Source of the DNA: Maniola hyperantus
Lineage: Eukaryota > Arthropoda > Insecta > Lepidoptera > Nymphalidae
Assembly (NCBI RefSeq): GCF_902806685.2
Contig: NC_048560.1
Span: 1,094,492-1,158,491, forward strand
Direction: 5' to 3'
Length of the DNA stretch: 64,000 nt
Shown: one piece after another, positions 49,735 through 60,980 of the stretch
How positions within the stretch are numbered: the stretch's first letter is position 1
How the letters are laid out: the number at the start of each line of letters is the position of its first letter
Notes under the pieces: generated by a model
Seen by the model: only the letters and a program-made list of their open reading frames with translations
Told to the model about the DNA's origin: nothing
Database searches by the model: none
Position numbers and translations under genes: made by a program

Positions 49735-50230
49735 TTGTTCAAAGTCAAAGTCAAATGATTTATTCAAAATAGATAATAAATTTCTCTTTTCGATAGTCTG
49801 TTGTTGGATTTGTAAGATATAGTGGTGATTATTACGCCAACTTAAAACTAAAGCTACGAGGGTTCCAAACGCGCCCAGTTCTGAGAAGAGCCCACAACAA
49901 ACTCAGCCGGGTATTCTTTTTATTATCACAACTTTACAAAATAACTTAAACTTATTAGAACGAACACAAAGCTGTTAAGCAACTCATTCCCAAGCTTTCC
50001 TATTATTCAAATAATCCTTTACATTGTAATAGGATTTTTCGATAAGTTTACATTTTATGAAAACTTTGAACTGGTTGCGAGACATCTCCAATTGGAAGCT
50101 TATTATAAAAACGTATAGAATTACGAACAAATGAATTGCTAACTTTACTTAGCCTAGAGGCGGGCATTACAAATTTATTTTTATTTCTATAGTAACTCAA
50201 GTCTAGTTAACTTTATAAACTAAGTTATTT
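49735..50230 (-). pseudogene. LINE C-terminus and 3' UTR
   Basis: The minus strand reads NSIRFYNKLPIGDVSQPVQS then FHKM and a stop near 50050, followed by GGGCGCGTTTGGAACCCTCG and an ATAAAT-type tail. FYNKLP is a jockey-like LINE C-terminal motif. Shifted frames continue the expected KAYY-type tail, so the stop is probably secondary. Confidence 0.5.
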
Positions 50231-50571
50231 CACAAATAAATGGTATCCATTAAAATATACCGAAGCAGCTGGCCACATCTAGTATTTAAATTAAGCAATA
50301 TTTAATACTGAAATATTATATTTAATTATATACCCTGCCATTGATATGTAAAACCAAAGATCTCTACTCAGTATCAACTCACTAGCTTACGGCCTTGATA
50401 GGATATTATTGTCAACGATTTTTAATAAAGAACTCGCGCATACCTACAGAAATGATAGGGATCTTGCCGACTAATCATATCGTAACTTTCTTAGTGTGAA
50501 AGCTTTTATGGTATAGTGAAATATGACGTCGTAATTGTTTGACGTACTTGTTTAGTTTAATCAATGGCGCC

Positions 50572-51190
50572 GATTCTGTTGTCTCTCTCTAAACTAAATT
50601 TAGAGTATCTGCATCTTTTTTTTAATATTGCTAAAAAAGGACAGAACATGAATTTTACATTAAAAGACTCTAAATTGTAGTGCACGCTACAAATTTAAAC
50701 AATAGGCTCGCGACTGGCAGCTAAAGTCACGAAGTTTGACATCTCTAATTTTATTTAATTTAAAACTCTCACACTGTGTCTGCCCTTTTCATATTACATT
50801 TTTAAGAAGAGGATGCGAACACTCTAAAATGTAGGTGTGCTCAGAATCAGTACCAATATTTTATAATGGTTCACTAAGCTCAGAGAGGACGAGGATTTTA
50901 CGTATTTTGGAAGACCCACTATTTAATAATCACTAAGAGTTATTTTTGTCATGGACACCATCCCTATTTGAAAGCACTATCTCTAGTAAGCAACTCAATG
51001 TAAATTAAACTGTAAAGCGATGCAAATAAGTCTGTTTTCATTTCACAATAATGCAAGTCATTAGTGCAATGACACAAAATGGCAGGTCTTATCATGAGGC
51101 TATCCCTTTCATAATGCTTCCCGCGGAAAAGGATAGCACTAGATTTAGACTTGTCACTATAGTTTAGTTTAGAGATTCTGTACAACAGAA
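50572..51190. mobile_element. diverged GGGGCC-family MITE halves
   Basis: Arm GCGCCGATTCTGTTGTC-CTCTCTAAACTAA lies at 50572 and arm AGTTTAGTTTAGAGATTCTG at 51158, with core AAAAGGATAGCACTAGATTT. Between about 50620 and 51100 is unassigned DNA plus a half copy of the GTATTTGAC MITE (50870-50955). Confidence 0.4.
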
Positions 51191-51267
51191 TTAGTCACAT
51201 AGTTAACGCAATAATATATTAGAACAGGCTAAAAATTAAAGATTTTAAGATACATTTTAAAGGTACA

Positions 51268-51434
51268 GTGTGGCTAATTCCGTTATAAACAATCTCTAAA
51301 CTAAACTAAAATGACACGTCTATTATATATCTATTGCTATCCCTTTCATAATGTTGCTGGCGGAAAAGGATAGCACTAGATTTAGACCTGTTAATTTAGT
51401 TTAGTTTAGAGATTGTGTACAAGAGAATCGCCCC
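51268..51434. mobile_element. foldback MITE (GGGGCC family), full
   Basis: Same arms and core as 17551-17711; outermost left bases decayed. Confidence 0.65.
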
Positions 51435-51559
51435 ATTATTATACTCTTGCTAAACAAAATAATTTCAATTTTTTTAAAGGAACTGCGTATCTTTAGTTCG
51501 CTTGTACCTATATCAGTGTATTGAAATATTATATTTAATTATATACCCAAGTAAAATAT

Positions 51560-51660
51560 ATCGATAGGGCTCATTCGTATATATTTAGGGGCGTGGTCGA
51601 TAGATGTGTATCGATATTGAAATATCGATATAGTGACGTTTATTGATAGCGAAATGATAC
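51560..51660. other. ATCGATA-rich segment
   Basis: ATCGATAG, TATCGATA and an inverted pair TATCGATATT/AATATCGATA occur within 75 bp. DRE-like sites are possible, but no exon or TSS was seen. Confidence 0.3.
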
Positions 51661-51717
51661 CTAATAGCTCCTAATAGTGTAGGCGGGACCTAACGTATCA
51701 ATTTTGAAAACTACCTT

Positions 51718-51990
51718 GTTTGTCTAGTGGTTAGCCTTTCGGCTGAGGGTCATGAGGTCTGGGGTTCAATTCTTGAGTCGGGTCCAAAATAGTTAGGAGA
51801 AATTCTCAGTCGGTACTCGTATATAGCTTTACACACCTTTGAAAACATTATGGAGGGAGAAGGAGAACTCCCAAGTCTCAAGCATGCAGGGAAACCTGTT
51901 CGCGATGTTTAACGCACATAACTCCGAAAAGTTAGAGGTCTCGGGATCGAACTGCGGACTATTAGACTTCCAAATTGGTAGGCCGACGTC
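51718..51990. mobile_element. tRNA-like SINE head and SINE-1 fragment
   Basis: GTCTAGTGGTTAGCCTTTCG and GGGGTTCAATTCTTGAG form a plus-strand tRNA-like head (51730-51785). From 51825 a decayed minus-strand SINE-1 follows (GAAAACATTATGGAG, GAAAAGTTAGAGGTC). Confidence 0.5.
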
Positions 51991-52244
51991 TTCACCTTAC
52001 AGGCTACTAGCGACCCGCCCCAAGGGGACGTCCAACCCGCTGGACTGACGACCTTAAGAAGGCAGCGGGAAGTGCAGTGGCGGATTTGCAGTCTTAGCCC
52101 CAGGCCCCAGACCATGTAATAAACAGGTACCAGCCGCCCCTTTCTCAGCACTTATGATAATAGACTACATACTTAACGATTTTTTTATTGCCAACTTTTA
52201 TCATAACATTAGTCAAAATCAAAGTCAAAACGATTATTCATAGT

Positions 52245-52440
52245 AGGTAAAAATAAAGTAAAGTAAAGTAAAAGTAAAATATGCTTTATTGTACACCAAA
52301 ACAAAAACAATAGACATATTATTATAACAAATACAGCATGTACAATAGGCGGCCTTATCGCTAAAATAGCGATCTCTTCCAGGCAACCTTAGGGTAGAGG
52401 ATATTATAAAAATTAAAGAAAGCGGAAGGGGTGTACTAAT
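52245..52440 (-). mobile_element. LINE 3' end inside the hAT element
   Basis: Minus strand: CTAAGGTTGCCTGGAAGAG, GCGATAAGGCCGCCTATTGT, CAATAAAGCATATTTTAC. Typical lepidopteran LINE terminus. Confidence 0.5.
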
Positions 52441-52468
52441 TAAATAAAGTAAATACAAATAATATACG

Positions 52469-52472
<4 letters not shown>

Positions 52473-52555
<83 letters not shown>
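52473..52555. repeat. (TA)n microsatellite
   Basis: About 41 uninterrupted TA units. The Tyr/Ile frames through it are artefacts. Confidence 0.9.
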
Positions 52556-52559
<4 letters not shown>

Positions 52560-52761
52560 ATACAACAGTAAATAAGAGAGGAATAGACGCTTTTTGATAG
52601 TCGGTTTGCATTTGTAAGATGATGTGGTAGTGGTGATAATTTTCAGTGAATTTTTAGTCACGATTGGCCGCTCCTAGTGGCTGCCCTAGGCCCGGGCCTA
52701 CTGGGCCTTAGGGCAAATCCGCCACTGGGGAAGTGGGTGGATGAGGAAGCCGGAGGATATA

Positions 52762-52858
52762 TGATGCGACTTCACATTCCAGTATTTCATAGAATCTCGC
52801 ATACTAAGCGCGCGTTTTGACGTTTGATAAAAAGTCACTGATTTGACTAGATGTCAAA
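52762..52858. mobile_element. half copy of the GTATTTGAC MITE
   Basis: ACATTCCAGTATTTCATAGA to GTCACTGATTTGACTAG, complement of 56287-56400. Confidence 0.5.
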
Positions 52859-52889
52859 TAAAAACGCATGTAACTCCGAAGTTTTTTTT

Positions 52890-53235
52890 ACATAAAAATG
52901 CGGAGCAAACGAGCAGACGGGTCACCTGATGTTAAGTGATTACCGCCGCCCATAAACATTTGCAGTACCAGAGGAACCACCAATGCGTTGCCGGCCTTTC
53001 AGGAATTTGTTGGTCCGCCCCTTGAATAACCCCATGTTGTAATCTAGTTGGAACGCCGCCGAAGGGAATTGATTCCACAGTTTACATGTGCGTGGAAAAA
53101 AGGATCTGGCACAACGGGTGGTCGAAGTGCTCCAGACACCCAGGTGGTGAGGGTGGAATTGTTTGCGGTGGCGTGCGGTGCGATTGTAGAAAAAGGAGGG
53201 AGGGAAAAAGTTCGAGGTGCGTGCCCGGTATCGAA
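52890..53235 (-). pseudogene. LINE C-terminal relic
   Basis: The minus strand reads FPRTCKLWNQFPSAAFQLD, NMGLFKGRTNKFLKGRQRI, GGSSGTANVYGRR and a stop. This LWN-P...YN-G-FK-R pattern is the end of a lepidopteran R1/jockey-type LINE protein. The opposite-oriented relative at 55880 aligns throughout. Confidence 0.65.
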
Positions 53236-53699
53236 AGCCCGATCTCGCCAATAGGTTCGACCTCTTATTTACTAGGATATCACCGCCTTTCAAGTAATTA
53301 CTTCGTGATAAAATTTCCCAAAACCTCAGTAGCCTGCTTAGCACGTTTCATCTCGAATCCTATATTTAATTAAGGGGATAATCTTTACCCAATCAGGGAG
53401 ATAATGCCAGCACATTGATTGGCTAAACATAGCCTCTACCACTTATTAGTCTATTCAAGCTATAATTATTACATTAATCTTCGGCCTACGTAAGCCTGGA
53501 AATACTGTAATAAGGCTGATCGAGGACGCAGATAAACTTTGCGATATGCAACCACGACACAAGTGTCGCACGATTGTTTTTATGGTTGCCTGTTTGTCTG
53601 TCTGTCGTGGCTGTCAAGACCCGTTATGGGAATCAAAACTTGAAGGGAACTGAAGGGTCCTAGAATCATGAAATTTGGTAGGTAGCAAAGTCAAGAAAA

Positions 53700-53993
53700 A
53701 ATTGCGATAGCCAAGTGGTTAGGGAGTCCGTCTTCTAATCGGAAGTTCGATCCCAGGCACGCACTTCTAACTTTTCGGAGTTATGTGCGTTTTTAATTTA
53801 TTAAATGTATCTTGCTTTAACGGTGAAGGAAAACATCGTGAGGAAACCTGCATGGCTGAGAGTTCTCCATAATGTTCTCAAAGGTGTGTGAAGTCTACCA
53901 ATCCGCACATGGCCTGCGTGGTAAACTATGGCCAAAACCCTTCTCACTCTGAGGGAAGACCAGTGCTCTGTAGTGAGCCGGCGATGACTGATC

Positions 53994-54037
<44 letters not shown>

Positions 54038-54045
54038 AAAAAAAA
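53700..54045 (+). mobile_element. SINE-1, full length with GAT tail
   Basis: Box A GATAGCCAAGTGGTTAGGG, box B AAGTTCGATCCCAGG, full body, and a GAT tail of about 15 units (53994-54036) then A. Confidence 0.75.
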
Positions 54046-54121
54046 ATATTCTTGTACAATAATGTTATTTCTTGTACAATAGTACGGAACCCTTCGTGTG
54101 TGAGTCCGACTCGCACTTGAA

Positions 54122-54250
54122 TAGTTTTTTTATTCGATTACCAGTAAGACCTTAACTGCAATTTCACCTGGTGCTACGTAATAATGCAGTCTAAGATGAA
54201 AGCAGGCTAACTTGGAAAGGGTATGGCAGTTTCATTAATCCCAAACGCCT
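54122..54250 (-). mobile_element. SINE-3 3' half
   Basis: TTTTTTTATTCGATTACC tail complement, GCAATTTCACCTGGTGC, GGTATGGCAGTTTCATTAAT. Confidence 0.55.
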
Positions 54251-54654
54251 TGTCTAATTATTCTTCGGCAAAGGCCGATATTCCGAGCAAAGGCTAGACA
54301 AAAATGTCTGAAGATTGCAATTGCTAGTCTGCAGTAAGACTTAAGGGAAAGGGCTTATCTTTTCCTCTAATTATGTAAAAGTAAAAGGGCAAATCAGTTA
54401 TGAGATACTTGTTAACACTCGCGACTTTGTCTCTTTAAAAAAAAATATTACTGATGTTTCTCCTATTTTTGACTGAATGACATATCAACCTAGTAACTTG
54501 AGATTTAAACTCCCACTAAGAAAGGATTTTAAGAAGTTCTAGTAAAATTAAGCAAGTTTCGCCGAATTTCTTGCGGGTTCTTCATAAGGTTCTTATTCAA
54601 AACTAGCTAAGAAATTTAACTATTTAAATACGATTTCTACTCTATTATATATTT

Positions 54655-55058
54655 TGCATGCCTGAGAGTTCTCCATAATGTTCTCAAAGGTTTGTGAAGT
54701 CTGGCAATCTGCACTGGAACAGCTGACTATGGCCCTCATCATCATGATCATGATCAACCCATCACTGGCTCACTACAGAGCACGGGTCTCCTCTCATAGT
54801 GAGAACGGTTTTGGCCATAGTCTACCACGCTGGCCATGTGCGGATTGGTAGACTTCACACACCTTTGAGAACATTATGGAGAACTCTCAGGCATGCAGGT
54901 TTCCTCACGATGTTTTCCTTCACCGTTAAAGCAAGTGATATTTAATTATTTAAAACGCACATAACTCCGAAAAGTTAGAGGTGCGTGCCCGGGATCAAAC
55001 CCCCGACCTCCGATTAGAAGGCTGACGGTCCTATCGACTAGGCTATCACAGCTTCACT
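54655..55058 (-). mobile_element. two head-on SINE-1 copies
   Basis: A plus-strand 3' fragment (54655-54735, CATGCCTGAGAGTTCTCCAT) meets a full minus-strand copy (54737-55058) at a shared ATCATCATGATCATGATC tail. The full copy reaches box A complement ACTAGGCTATCACAGC. Confidence 0.65.
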
Positions 55059-55069
55059 ATGACTATGGC

Positions 55070-55175
55070 AAACTGTACCAAATTTCATCCGAATCGGTTA
55101 AACTGTTGGGCCGTGAAAAGCTAGCAGACAGACAGACAGACACACTTTCTCATTTAAAATATTAGTATGGAAGTA
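55070..55175 (-). mobile_element. Hel-B Helitron 5' half
   Basis: TACCAAATTTCATCCGAATC, GACA repeats, TTAAAATATTAGTATGGA. Confidence 0.5.
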
Positions 55176-55319
55176 TGGATTCTATTATTTTTATCAAGAA
55201 ATTGTCAATAATTGTTTACTGTTAGTGACGCAATGGGAGGTAATAGAGTAAATAAATTTGAGTTGCTTCATTAGAAGTTGTTTAGCCAATAACACCACTA
55301 GGGGGGGTAATATTAAGCT

Positions 55320-55765
55320 ATTTGGCATCAGATTAAAGTGATGGATTGACGCTGGTTCCCTGGGAACGGGGACGGGCGCTAATGTGGGACGCAACTTGCG
55401 TTGACACATTGGCCCCGTGTCATATCAGGAAGACAGCATCAAGACCGGGAGCCGCAGCAGAAACAGCTGAAAACGGCAAGCGGCGCAAGTATGCCTCTCT
55501 TATAGAGAGTTACATTTTTGTGCCGTTTGCCGTGGAGACCCTGGGGCCATGGAGTCTTAGTGCTAAAAATTTTTTACGAGACATTTCACCGCGATTAATA
55601 GCCTCAACTGGTGACAGAAGGGCTGGCTCATTTTTTGCGCAGCGGATCAGCCTGGCTGTCCAGCGCGGAAATGCAGCCAGTATTCTTGGCACCATTCCAC
55701 GCGGTCATGATTTATATAGTAATTAGATAAGGCTAGCTTTAAGTTTTATTGTATTAAAAAAAAAA
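55320..55765 (+). pseudogene. LINE ORF C-terminal region and 3' UTR
   Basis: A 126-codon frame (55346-55726) reads MTLVPWERGRALMWDATCVD, then KRRKYASLIESYIFVPFAVE, TLGPW, and RAGSFFAQRISLAVQRGNAA before its stop. This TLVPW...WDATCVDTLAP...GDRRAGSF...QRGNA pattern is widespread in animal non-LTR retrotransposon proteins downstream of the reverse transcriptase, as I recall it; the clade is uncertain. The frame is open and well conserved, so the copy is fairly young. The 3' UTR AGGCTAGCTTTAAGTTTTAT ends in an A run at 55757. Confidence 0.6.
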
Positions 55766-55879
55766 ATTAATATAATTATGTGTACTACTATAAAAAAAAG
55801 ATTAAAGTGTCATTTCTCATCTCTGATATAGGTACCTACCTACTTTATCACTACGTATGGCTTGTTGCAGAAAAAGCTT

Positions 55880-56218
55880 TTCACCTCATTCCACCCTTCT
55901 TTTTCTACAACCGCACCGAGCGCCACCGTAAGGAATTTCACCCTCACCACCTGGGTGTTTGGTGCACTTCGACCGTCCGCTGTGCCAGATCCTTCTTTCC
56001 ACGCACGTGCAAACTGTGAAACCAACTCCCATCGGCGGTATTCCCACTAGATTACAACATGGGGTTATTCAAGGGGTGAACCAACAAATTCCTGAAGGGC
56101 CGGCAACGCATCGGCGGTCCCTCTGGTGGTGCAAACTGCAAATGTTCATGGGCGGCGGTAATCACTTAACATCAGGTGACCCGCCTGCTCGTTTGCTCGC
56201 TGTCTCTATTGAAAAAAA
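55880..56218 (+). pseudogene. LINE C-terminal relic, inverted relative of 52890
   Basis: Plus-strand coding of HLGVWCTSTVRCARSFFPRT, then in a shifted frame LFKGXTNKFLKGRQRIGG-like residues, then GGTGACCCGCCTGCTCGTTT and an A run. Frameshifted. Confidence 0.6.
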
Positions 56219-56286
56219 ATGACACAATACTAATGATGCCCGCGATTTTATCCGCTGGATTTTTAATCCTCTAGGTTTTGAAATAA

Positions 56287-56545
56287 TACGGTATTTGACG
56301 ACTAGTCAAATCAGTAAATTTTTATCAAACGTCAAAACGTGCACTTAGTATGCGATGTTCTATGAAATACTGGAATGTGACGTCACATTATAATCACGTA
56401 CTTTTTCGTATAATCGATAATTTAACATGGTTATTACACTTAAAACTAACAAAGGACGTGGATATTAAGTATTTTGGAAAGAGCCTCTATTTAATCATCA
56501 CTGAGAAATAATTTATTTTTGATGTAGTCAAATACCCAATTCAGT
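56287..56545. mobile_element. GTATTTGAC MITE, full
   Basis: GGTATTTGACGAC at the left, GTAGTCAAATACCC at the right; internal TGACGTCA. Half copies: 43170, 50870, 52762. Confidence 0.6.
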
Positions 56546-56579
56546 GGGAACTCATTGATTTTTCAAACTTACCTCTTAT

Positions 56580-56760
56580 TTTTCAGTTACGTGCCTTAAC
56601 AATTAAATATCACTGTTATACTTAATAGCTTTAACGGTGAAGGAAAGCATTGTGAGGAAATCTGCTTGCCTGAGAGTTTTCTATAATTTCTCAAAGATGT
56701 GTGGCACTTGACCAGCGTGGTAGACTATGGCCTCAACCCTCATTCTAAAGAGGGACTGAT
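56580..56760 (+). mobile_element. SINE-1 fragment
   Basis: GTTACGTGCCTTAACAATTA, TTTAACGGTGAAGGAAAGCA, TGAGAGTTTTCTATAATTTC; no head or tail. Confidence 0.55.
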
Positions 56761-56907
56761 GATATTGTAGAGTCAATTTCTCGTGCAATTTTAGCTTCAT
56801 ATTTTTTAAAAATAAAAATAGCGAGCAAACTATTTTACGAGGACCATTACTACCGCCACCCATAACAAAAAAAAATTTAAAAAAATCCTTGTAAAAATAA
56901 TCACTAC

Positions 56908-57105
56908 TATTATAAATGCGAAAGTGTGTTTGTTTGTCCTTCAATCACGTCGCAACGGAGCAACGGATCGACGTGATTTTTTGCATGGGTATAGTTCAAG
57001 ACCTGGAGAGTGACATAGGCTACTTTTTATCCTGGAAAATCAAAGAGTTCCACGGGATTTTTAAAAACCTAAATCCACGCGTACAAAGTCGCGGGCATCA
57101 GCCAG
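56908..57105 (+). mobile_element. Hel-B Helitron
   Basis: TACTATTATAAATGCGAAAG to GTACAAAGTCGCGGGCATCA and GCCAG. Confidence 0.65.
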
Positions 57106-57382
57106 TACAATAATATTTTATCCTTTCGAGAAAACGGGAAAATTTTGTAAAAAAATACGTAAATTGCATTGCATGTGGGAAGTCACAAAGAGAAACCTAT
57201 TGTTGTAAAAAGTTTGAAAGTCACGACTAATTTTCTGTGAAAGCTTCCAAAGTTTAACTTCTTAACGATTTAAGTTATAAGAAAGTTAAGAAAGAATGTT
57301 AAGAAGGAATTTATTTTTGAATCGTTAACTTAAGTTTTACAGTAATTAGCACCCTCATGATCATCATCATGATCATCGTTAT

Positions 57383-57545
57383 TTATCGATAGACGTCATA
57401 GGTCTTTTCTAGAGACCCCACGCCACGGTCTTCCGCCGCTTGAATCCAGCGGCTCCCTGCGACTCGTATGATGTCGTCTGTCCACATAGTGGAGGGTCTA
57501 CCAACGCATGCGCATTCCGATGTGAGGTCGCTATTCTAGCATCTT
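57383..57545 (-). mobile_element. RTE 3' fragment
   Basis: ATCGATAGACGTCATAGGTC, GAATCCAGCGGCTCCCTGCG, ending where a SINE-3 begins. Confidence 0.6.
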
Positions 57546-57548
57546 GGG

Positions 57549-57856
57549 GCCTCCCTGGCGCAGTGGTAAGCACTGTGGTCTTATTAGTGGGAGGTTCCGG
57601 GTTCGATTCCCGGCAGGGGTTTGGAATTTTATAATTTCTAAATTTCTGGCCTGGTCTGGTGGGAGCCTTCGGCCGTGGCTAGTTACCACCCTACTGGCAA
57701 AGTCGTGCCGCCAAGCGATTCAGCGTTCCGGTACGATGCCGTGTAGAAACCAAAGGGTTTAATAAAAACTGCCCTACCCTTCCAGGTTCGCCCGCTTCCA
57801 TCTTAGACTGCATCATCACTTACTATCAGGTGAGATTTCAGTCAAAGTTTATCTTG
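57549..57856 (+). mobile_element. SINE-3, near full length
   Basis: CCTCCCTGGCGCAGTGGTAA head to GGTGAGATTTCAGTCAAAG. Has the intact AAATTT junction near 57636. Inserted against an RTE fragment. Confidence 0.75.
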
Positions 57857-57871
57857 TCCTGGTACTTACCC

Positions 57872-58075
57872 TTATTATAAATGCGAAAGTGTGTTTGTTT
57901 GTTAGTTTGTCCTTCGAACACGGCGCAACGGTTCAACAGATTGACGTGATTTTTTGCATGGGTATAGATAAAGACCTGGAGAGTGACATAGGGTTTTATC
58001 CCGGAAAATCAAAGAGTTCCCACGGGATTTAAAAAAAATTAATTCCACGCAGACAAAGTCGCGGGCATCAGCTAG
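57872..58075 (+). mobile_element. Hel-B Helitron
   Basis: CCCTTATTATAAATGCGAAA to CAAAGTCGCGGGCATCAGCT and AG before T. Confidence 0.7.
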
Positions 58076-58154
58076 TATCTGAATAAACAAAAAGATTGTT
58101 AAAAGTAAACAAATAGGTATTTTCATTTTTTTTTAAATGTCCTTGACATTGAGT

Positions 58155-58188
58155 TGTGTGATAATCTGGATTCTCAGATTATCACACA
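58155..58188. repeat. perfect 14-bp hairpin
   Basis: TGTGTGATAATCTG and CAGATTATCACACA around a 6-base loop. Confidence 0.6.
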
Positions 58189-58274
58189 GTTTTGTTTCAC
58201 ATTAAGGATCTTTCGTACCACACTAGGTGATTTTGGGTCGTATATTTTAGAAACGGAATCTTTGCTAAAACATG

Positions 58275-58425
58275 TTGGTAGCTTATGCTCGCGACTTTGT
58301 CCGGGTGGACTACACAAAATTGATATCCCCATTTTACCCCTTCAGGGGTTGAATTTTCAAAAATCCTTTCTTAGCGCATGTCTACGTCATACACCTATTT
58401 GCATGCCAAATTTCAGCTAGATCAG
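58275..58425 (-). mobile_element. Hel-A fragment
   Basis: TAGCTTATGCTCGCGACTTT to TTCAGCTAGATCAGTTAG. Confidence 0.55.
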
Positions 58426-58469
58426 TTAGAGTTGTAACATTATTGCTGATAGCAATTAATTATGTGCAA

Positions 58470-58800
58470 TAATAATGCTTGGAGTTTCTCTACGTGATCA
58501 AATCAGAAATGAGGAGATCCGTAGGAGAACTAGAGTAACCGACATAGAGCTCAACGGATTGCGAAGCTGAAGTGGCAATGGGCAGGGCACATAGTTCGGA
58601 AAACCGATAGACGTTAGGGTGCTGGAATGGCGACCTCGCAACGTTGAAAGACCCCCCTACTAGGTAGATGGACGACATCCGAAGAATCGCAGGGAGATGC
58701 TGGATTCAGGTCGCGCAAGACTGTGGCATGTGGAAGTCTCTACAAGAGACCTATGTCCAGCTGTGGACGTCTATCGGTTGATGATGATGATAACGATGTG
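58470..58800 (+). pseudogene. RTE-type LINE C-terminal fragment
   Basis: Plus-strand coding of LGVSLRDQIRNEEIRRRTRV then, shifted, RLRSSGNGQGT-like sequence, GACGTCTATCGGTTGATGAT and a GAT tail. Second RTE subfamily, multiply frameshifted. Confidence 0.65.
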
Positions 58801-59096
58801 CAATAATGTCTGTAAAAACTGCATATTGGTAAAACCAAAGCAAGCGGCAGTTTTGAGAAATGAAGCGACTGACATCTGGTACTCTCGTACCTATCATGAT
58901 AACTTCCAGACAAAATAATAACATTACTTATTAGGATTCTTTGAATTAAACACGTACCATACTGTCTATAGGAATACAGTGTATTTTTTTAACGTGGACA
59001 ATATGGGGAAATCCGAAACCATAGGAGGTACGGGAAAACTGTCGTAGAAACTATGTATTTGCTCTTTTTTTGTGAAAACAATTTTGGCATAGTCAA

Positions 59097-59595
59097 TTTT
59101 TAGGGTTCCGTACCTCAAAAGGAAAAACGGAACCCTTATAGGATCACTTTGTTGTCTGTCTGTCGGTCTGTCAAGAAACCTACAGGGTACTTCCCGTTGA
59201 CCTAGAATCATGAAATTTGACAGGTAGGTAGGTCTTAAAGCAGACAGCAGGAAAAATCTGAAAACCGTGCATTTGTGATTACATCACACAAAAAAATTAA
59301 ATTGTAGTCATAATCTATGGATCATCTATGGATCTATGAATGGTCTGAAATAAACGTTTATTTATTTATTTATTTATTTATAAACTAAAAATTAGTATTT
59401 TCAATTTTCGAAGTAAGATAACTATATCAAATAGGGTATCATATGAAAGGTATTCACCTCTGCATTCTAAAATAGATTTTTATTTATTTTTATGCATAAT
59501 AGTTTTTGAATTACAGTGCAAAGTGTTGAAAAAATACGACTATAGTACGGAACCCTCGTGGCGCGAGCCTGACTCGCACTTGGCCAGTTTTTTTG
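59097..59595 (-). mobile_element. GTTC repeat with a LINE-type tail inside
   Basis: TTAGGGTTCCGTACCTCAAA to CTGACTCGCACTTGGCCAG, near full length. About 70 bp at 59312-59382, ending CTGAAATAAACGTTTATTTA and ATTT units, is absent from other copies and looks like a truncated LINE insertion. Confidence 0.65.
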
Positions 59596-59671
59596 GTCAA
59601 TCGTGAGTTGTCCATAAAAATCAATGTAATTGACAATTTTTTTTATAATGCTGATCGACTCAGTTTCATCA

Positions 59672-59909
59672 GTACCCATATTATTATAAATGCGAAAGTG
59701 TGTTTGTTTGATGGTTTGTTTGTTTGTTGGTTTGTCCTTCAATCACGTCGCAACGGAGCAACGGATGGACATGTTTTTCGCATGGATATGCTTAGTTAAA
59801 GACCTGGAGACTGACACAGGCTACTTTTTATCTCGAGAAATCAATGAGTTCCCGCAGGATTTTTAAAAACCTAAATCCACGCGTACGAAGTCGCGGGCAT
59901 CCGCTAGTG
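59672..59909 (+). mobile_element. Hel-B Helitron
   Basis: CATATTATTATAAATGCGAA to GAAGTCGCGGGCATCCGCTA and G before T. Confidence 0.7.
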
Positions 59910-60133
59910 TAAGAATAAATTCATTGTATGGAAAGAAAAAGCAGGACAGCAGAAATTGGTCAGAAAATACTTTTTCAAATATTTTTCATACTTATTTCCC
60001 CATACTGTCAAAGTTAAAAAAACACACTGTATAATGTCTTTGAGTTAAATACAGAACTTATGCAAAATCTGAAGTTTATAGATCCAGCAGTTTCAGCTGT
60101 ACGATGATAGCACGCACAGTCAGTCAGTTTTTT

Positions 60134-60352
60134 CTTGAATTATGCCCGTAGTTTTGTCCGCGTGGATTTAAGTTTCTAAAATCCTGTGAACTCTTTGATT
60201 TTCCCGAAAAAAAATTAGTCTATAGGTATCACTCTCCCGGTCTTTGAGTACCTACTTATATTCATGCAAAAAATCACGCTGATCCGTTGCGGTGTGATTG
60301 AATGACAAACCAACTAACAAACACACTTTCGCGTATAATATAAACTTTAATA
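60134..60352 (-). mobile_element. Hel-B Helitron, diverged
   Basis: TTATGCCCGTAGTTTTGTCC to CACACTTTCGCGTATAATAT. Confidence 0.6.
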
Positions 60353-60354
60353 TG

Positions 60355-60688
60355 GGTGATATAGATTTCTCGCAAATCACTTCTTAGAATACACTAAACG
60401 AAATTTTGGCGACTACCGGACGATTTTGGCTTGCAAAATTCCTAACGAAAAAGTCCGAACAGCATATTTTCATGGGTTCTAAAATCTAATAATCATTTTT
60501 GTACTCCTCCAGCAAGTCATTTGAGACTTTATGACTTAGAAAATAGAGATTGAAATCGGTTGAATTTTTAAATGCTTCAAATTTTTTTTTGATGACAGTT
60601 GACAAAATCGTTCTCGGAAATGTGCGTCAAACGCACGTGCCCGTTGGGACGTAGTTACGAATAAGCGAATAAATGAAGACATGTCACT
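60355..60688. other. DNA without recognised elements
   Basis: No repeat terminus or exon recognised. Confidence 0.35.
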
Positions 60689-60980
60689 TTTAGGGTTCCG
60701 TACCTCAAAAGCAAAACGGAACCCTTATAGGATCACTTTGTTGTCTGTCTGTCTGTCTGTCTGTCAAGAAACCTACAGGGTACTTCCCGTTGACCTAGAA
60801 TCATGAAATATATATAATGGGGTATCATATGAAAGGTCTTGACCTGTACATTCTAAAACAGATTTTTATTTATTTTTTGCATCATGGTTTTTAATTATCG
60901 TGCAAAATGTCGAAAAAATACGACTGTAGTACGGAACTCTCATTGCGCGAGCCTGACTCGCACTTGGCCGGTTTTTTTTA
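60689..60980 (-). mobile_element. GTTC repeat with internal deletion
   Basis: TTAGGGTTCCGTACCTCAAA, GTCT repeats, GGGGTATCATATGAAAGG, and CTGACTCGCACTTGGCCGG. Confidence 0.65.

Larger units (their letters stand above)
52075..52727. mobile_element. hAT element, 653 bp, perfect TIR and TSD
   Basis: Perfect 15-bp ends CAGTGGCGGATTTGC and GCAAATCCGCCACTG, flanked by GGGAAGTG (52067-52074, 52728-52735). It contains a LINE 3' end and a TA tract, no transposase. Confidence 0.8.
52025..52760 (+). pseudogene. RTE fragment split by a hAT element
   Basis: RTE sequence CGCTGGACTGACGACCTTAA to GGGAAGTG resumes at 52728 with GGGAAGTGGGTGGATGAGGA. Confidence 0.65.

Noticed and set aside
52234..52661. Tyr/Ile-rich open frames
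   Set aside because: Produced by the (TA) microsatellite and a LINE 3' end inside a hAT element.
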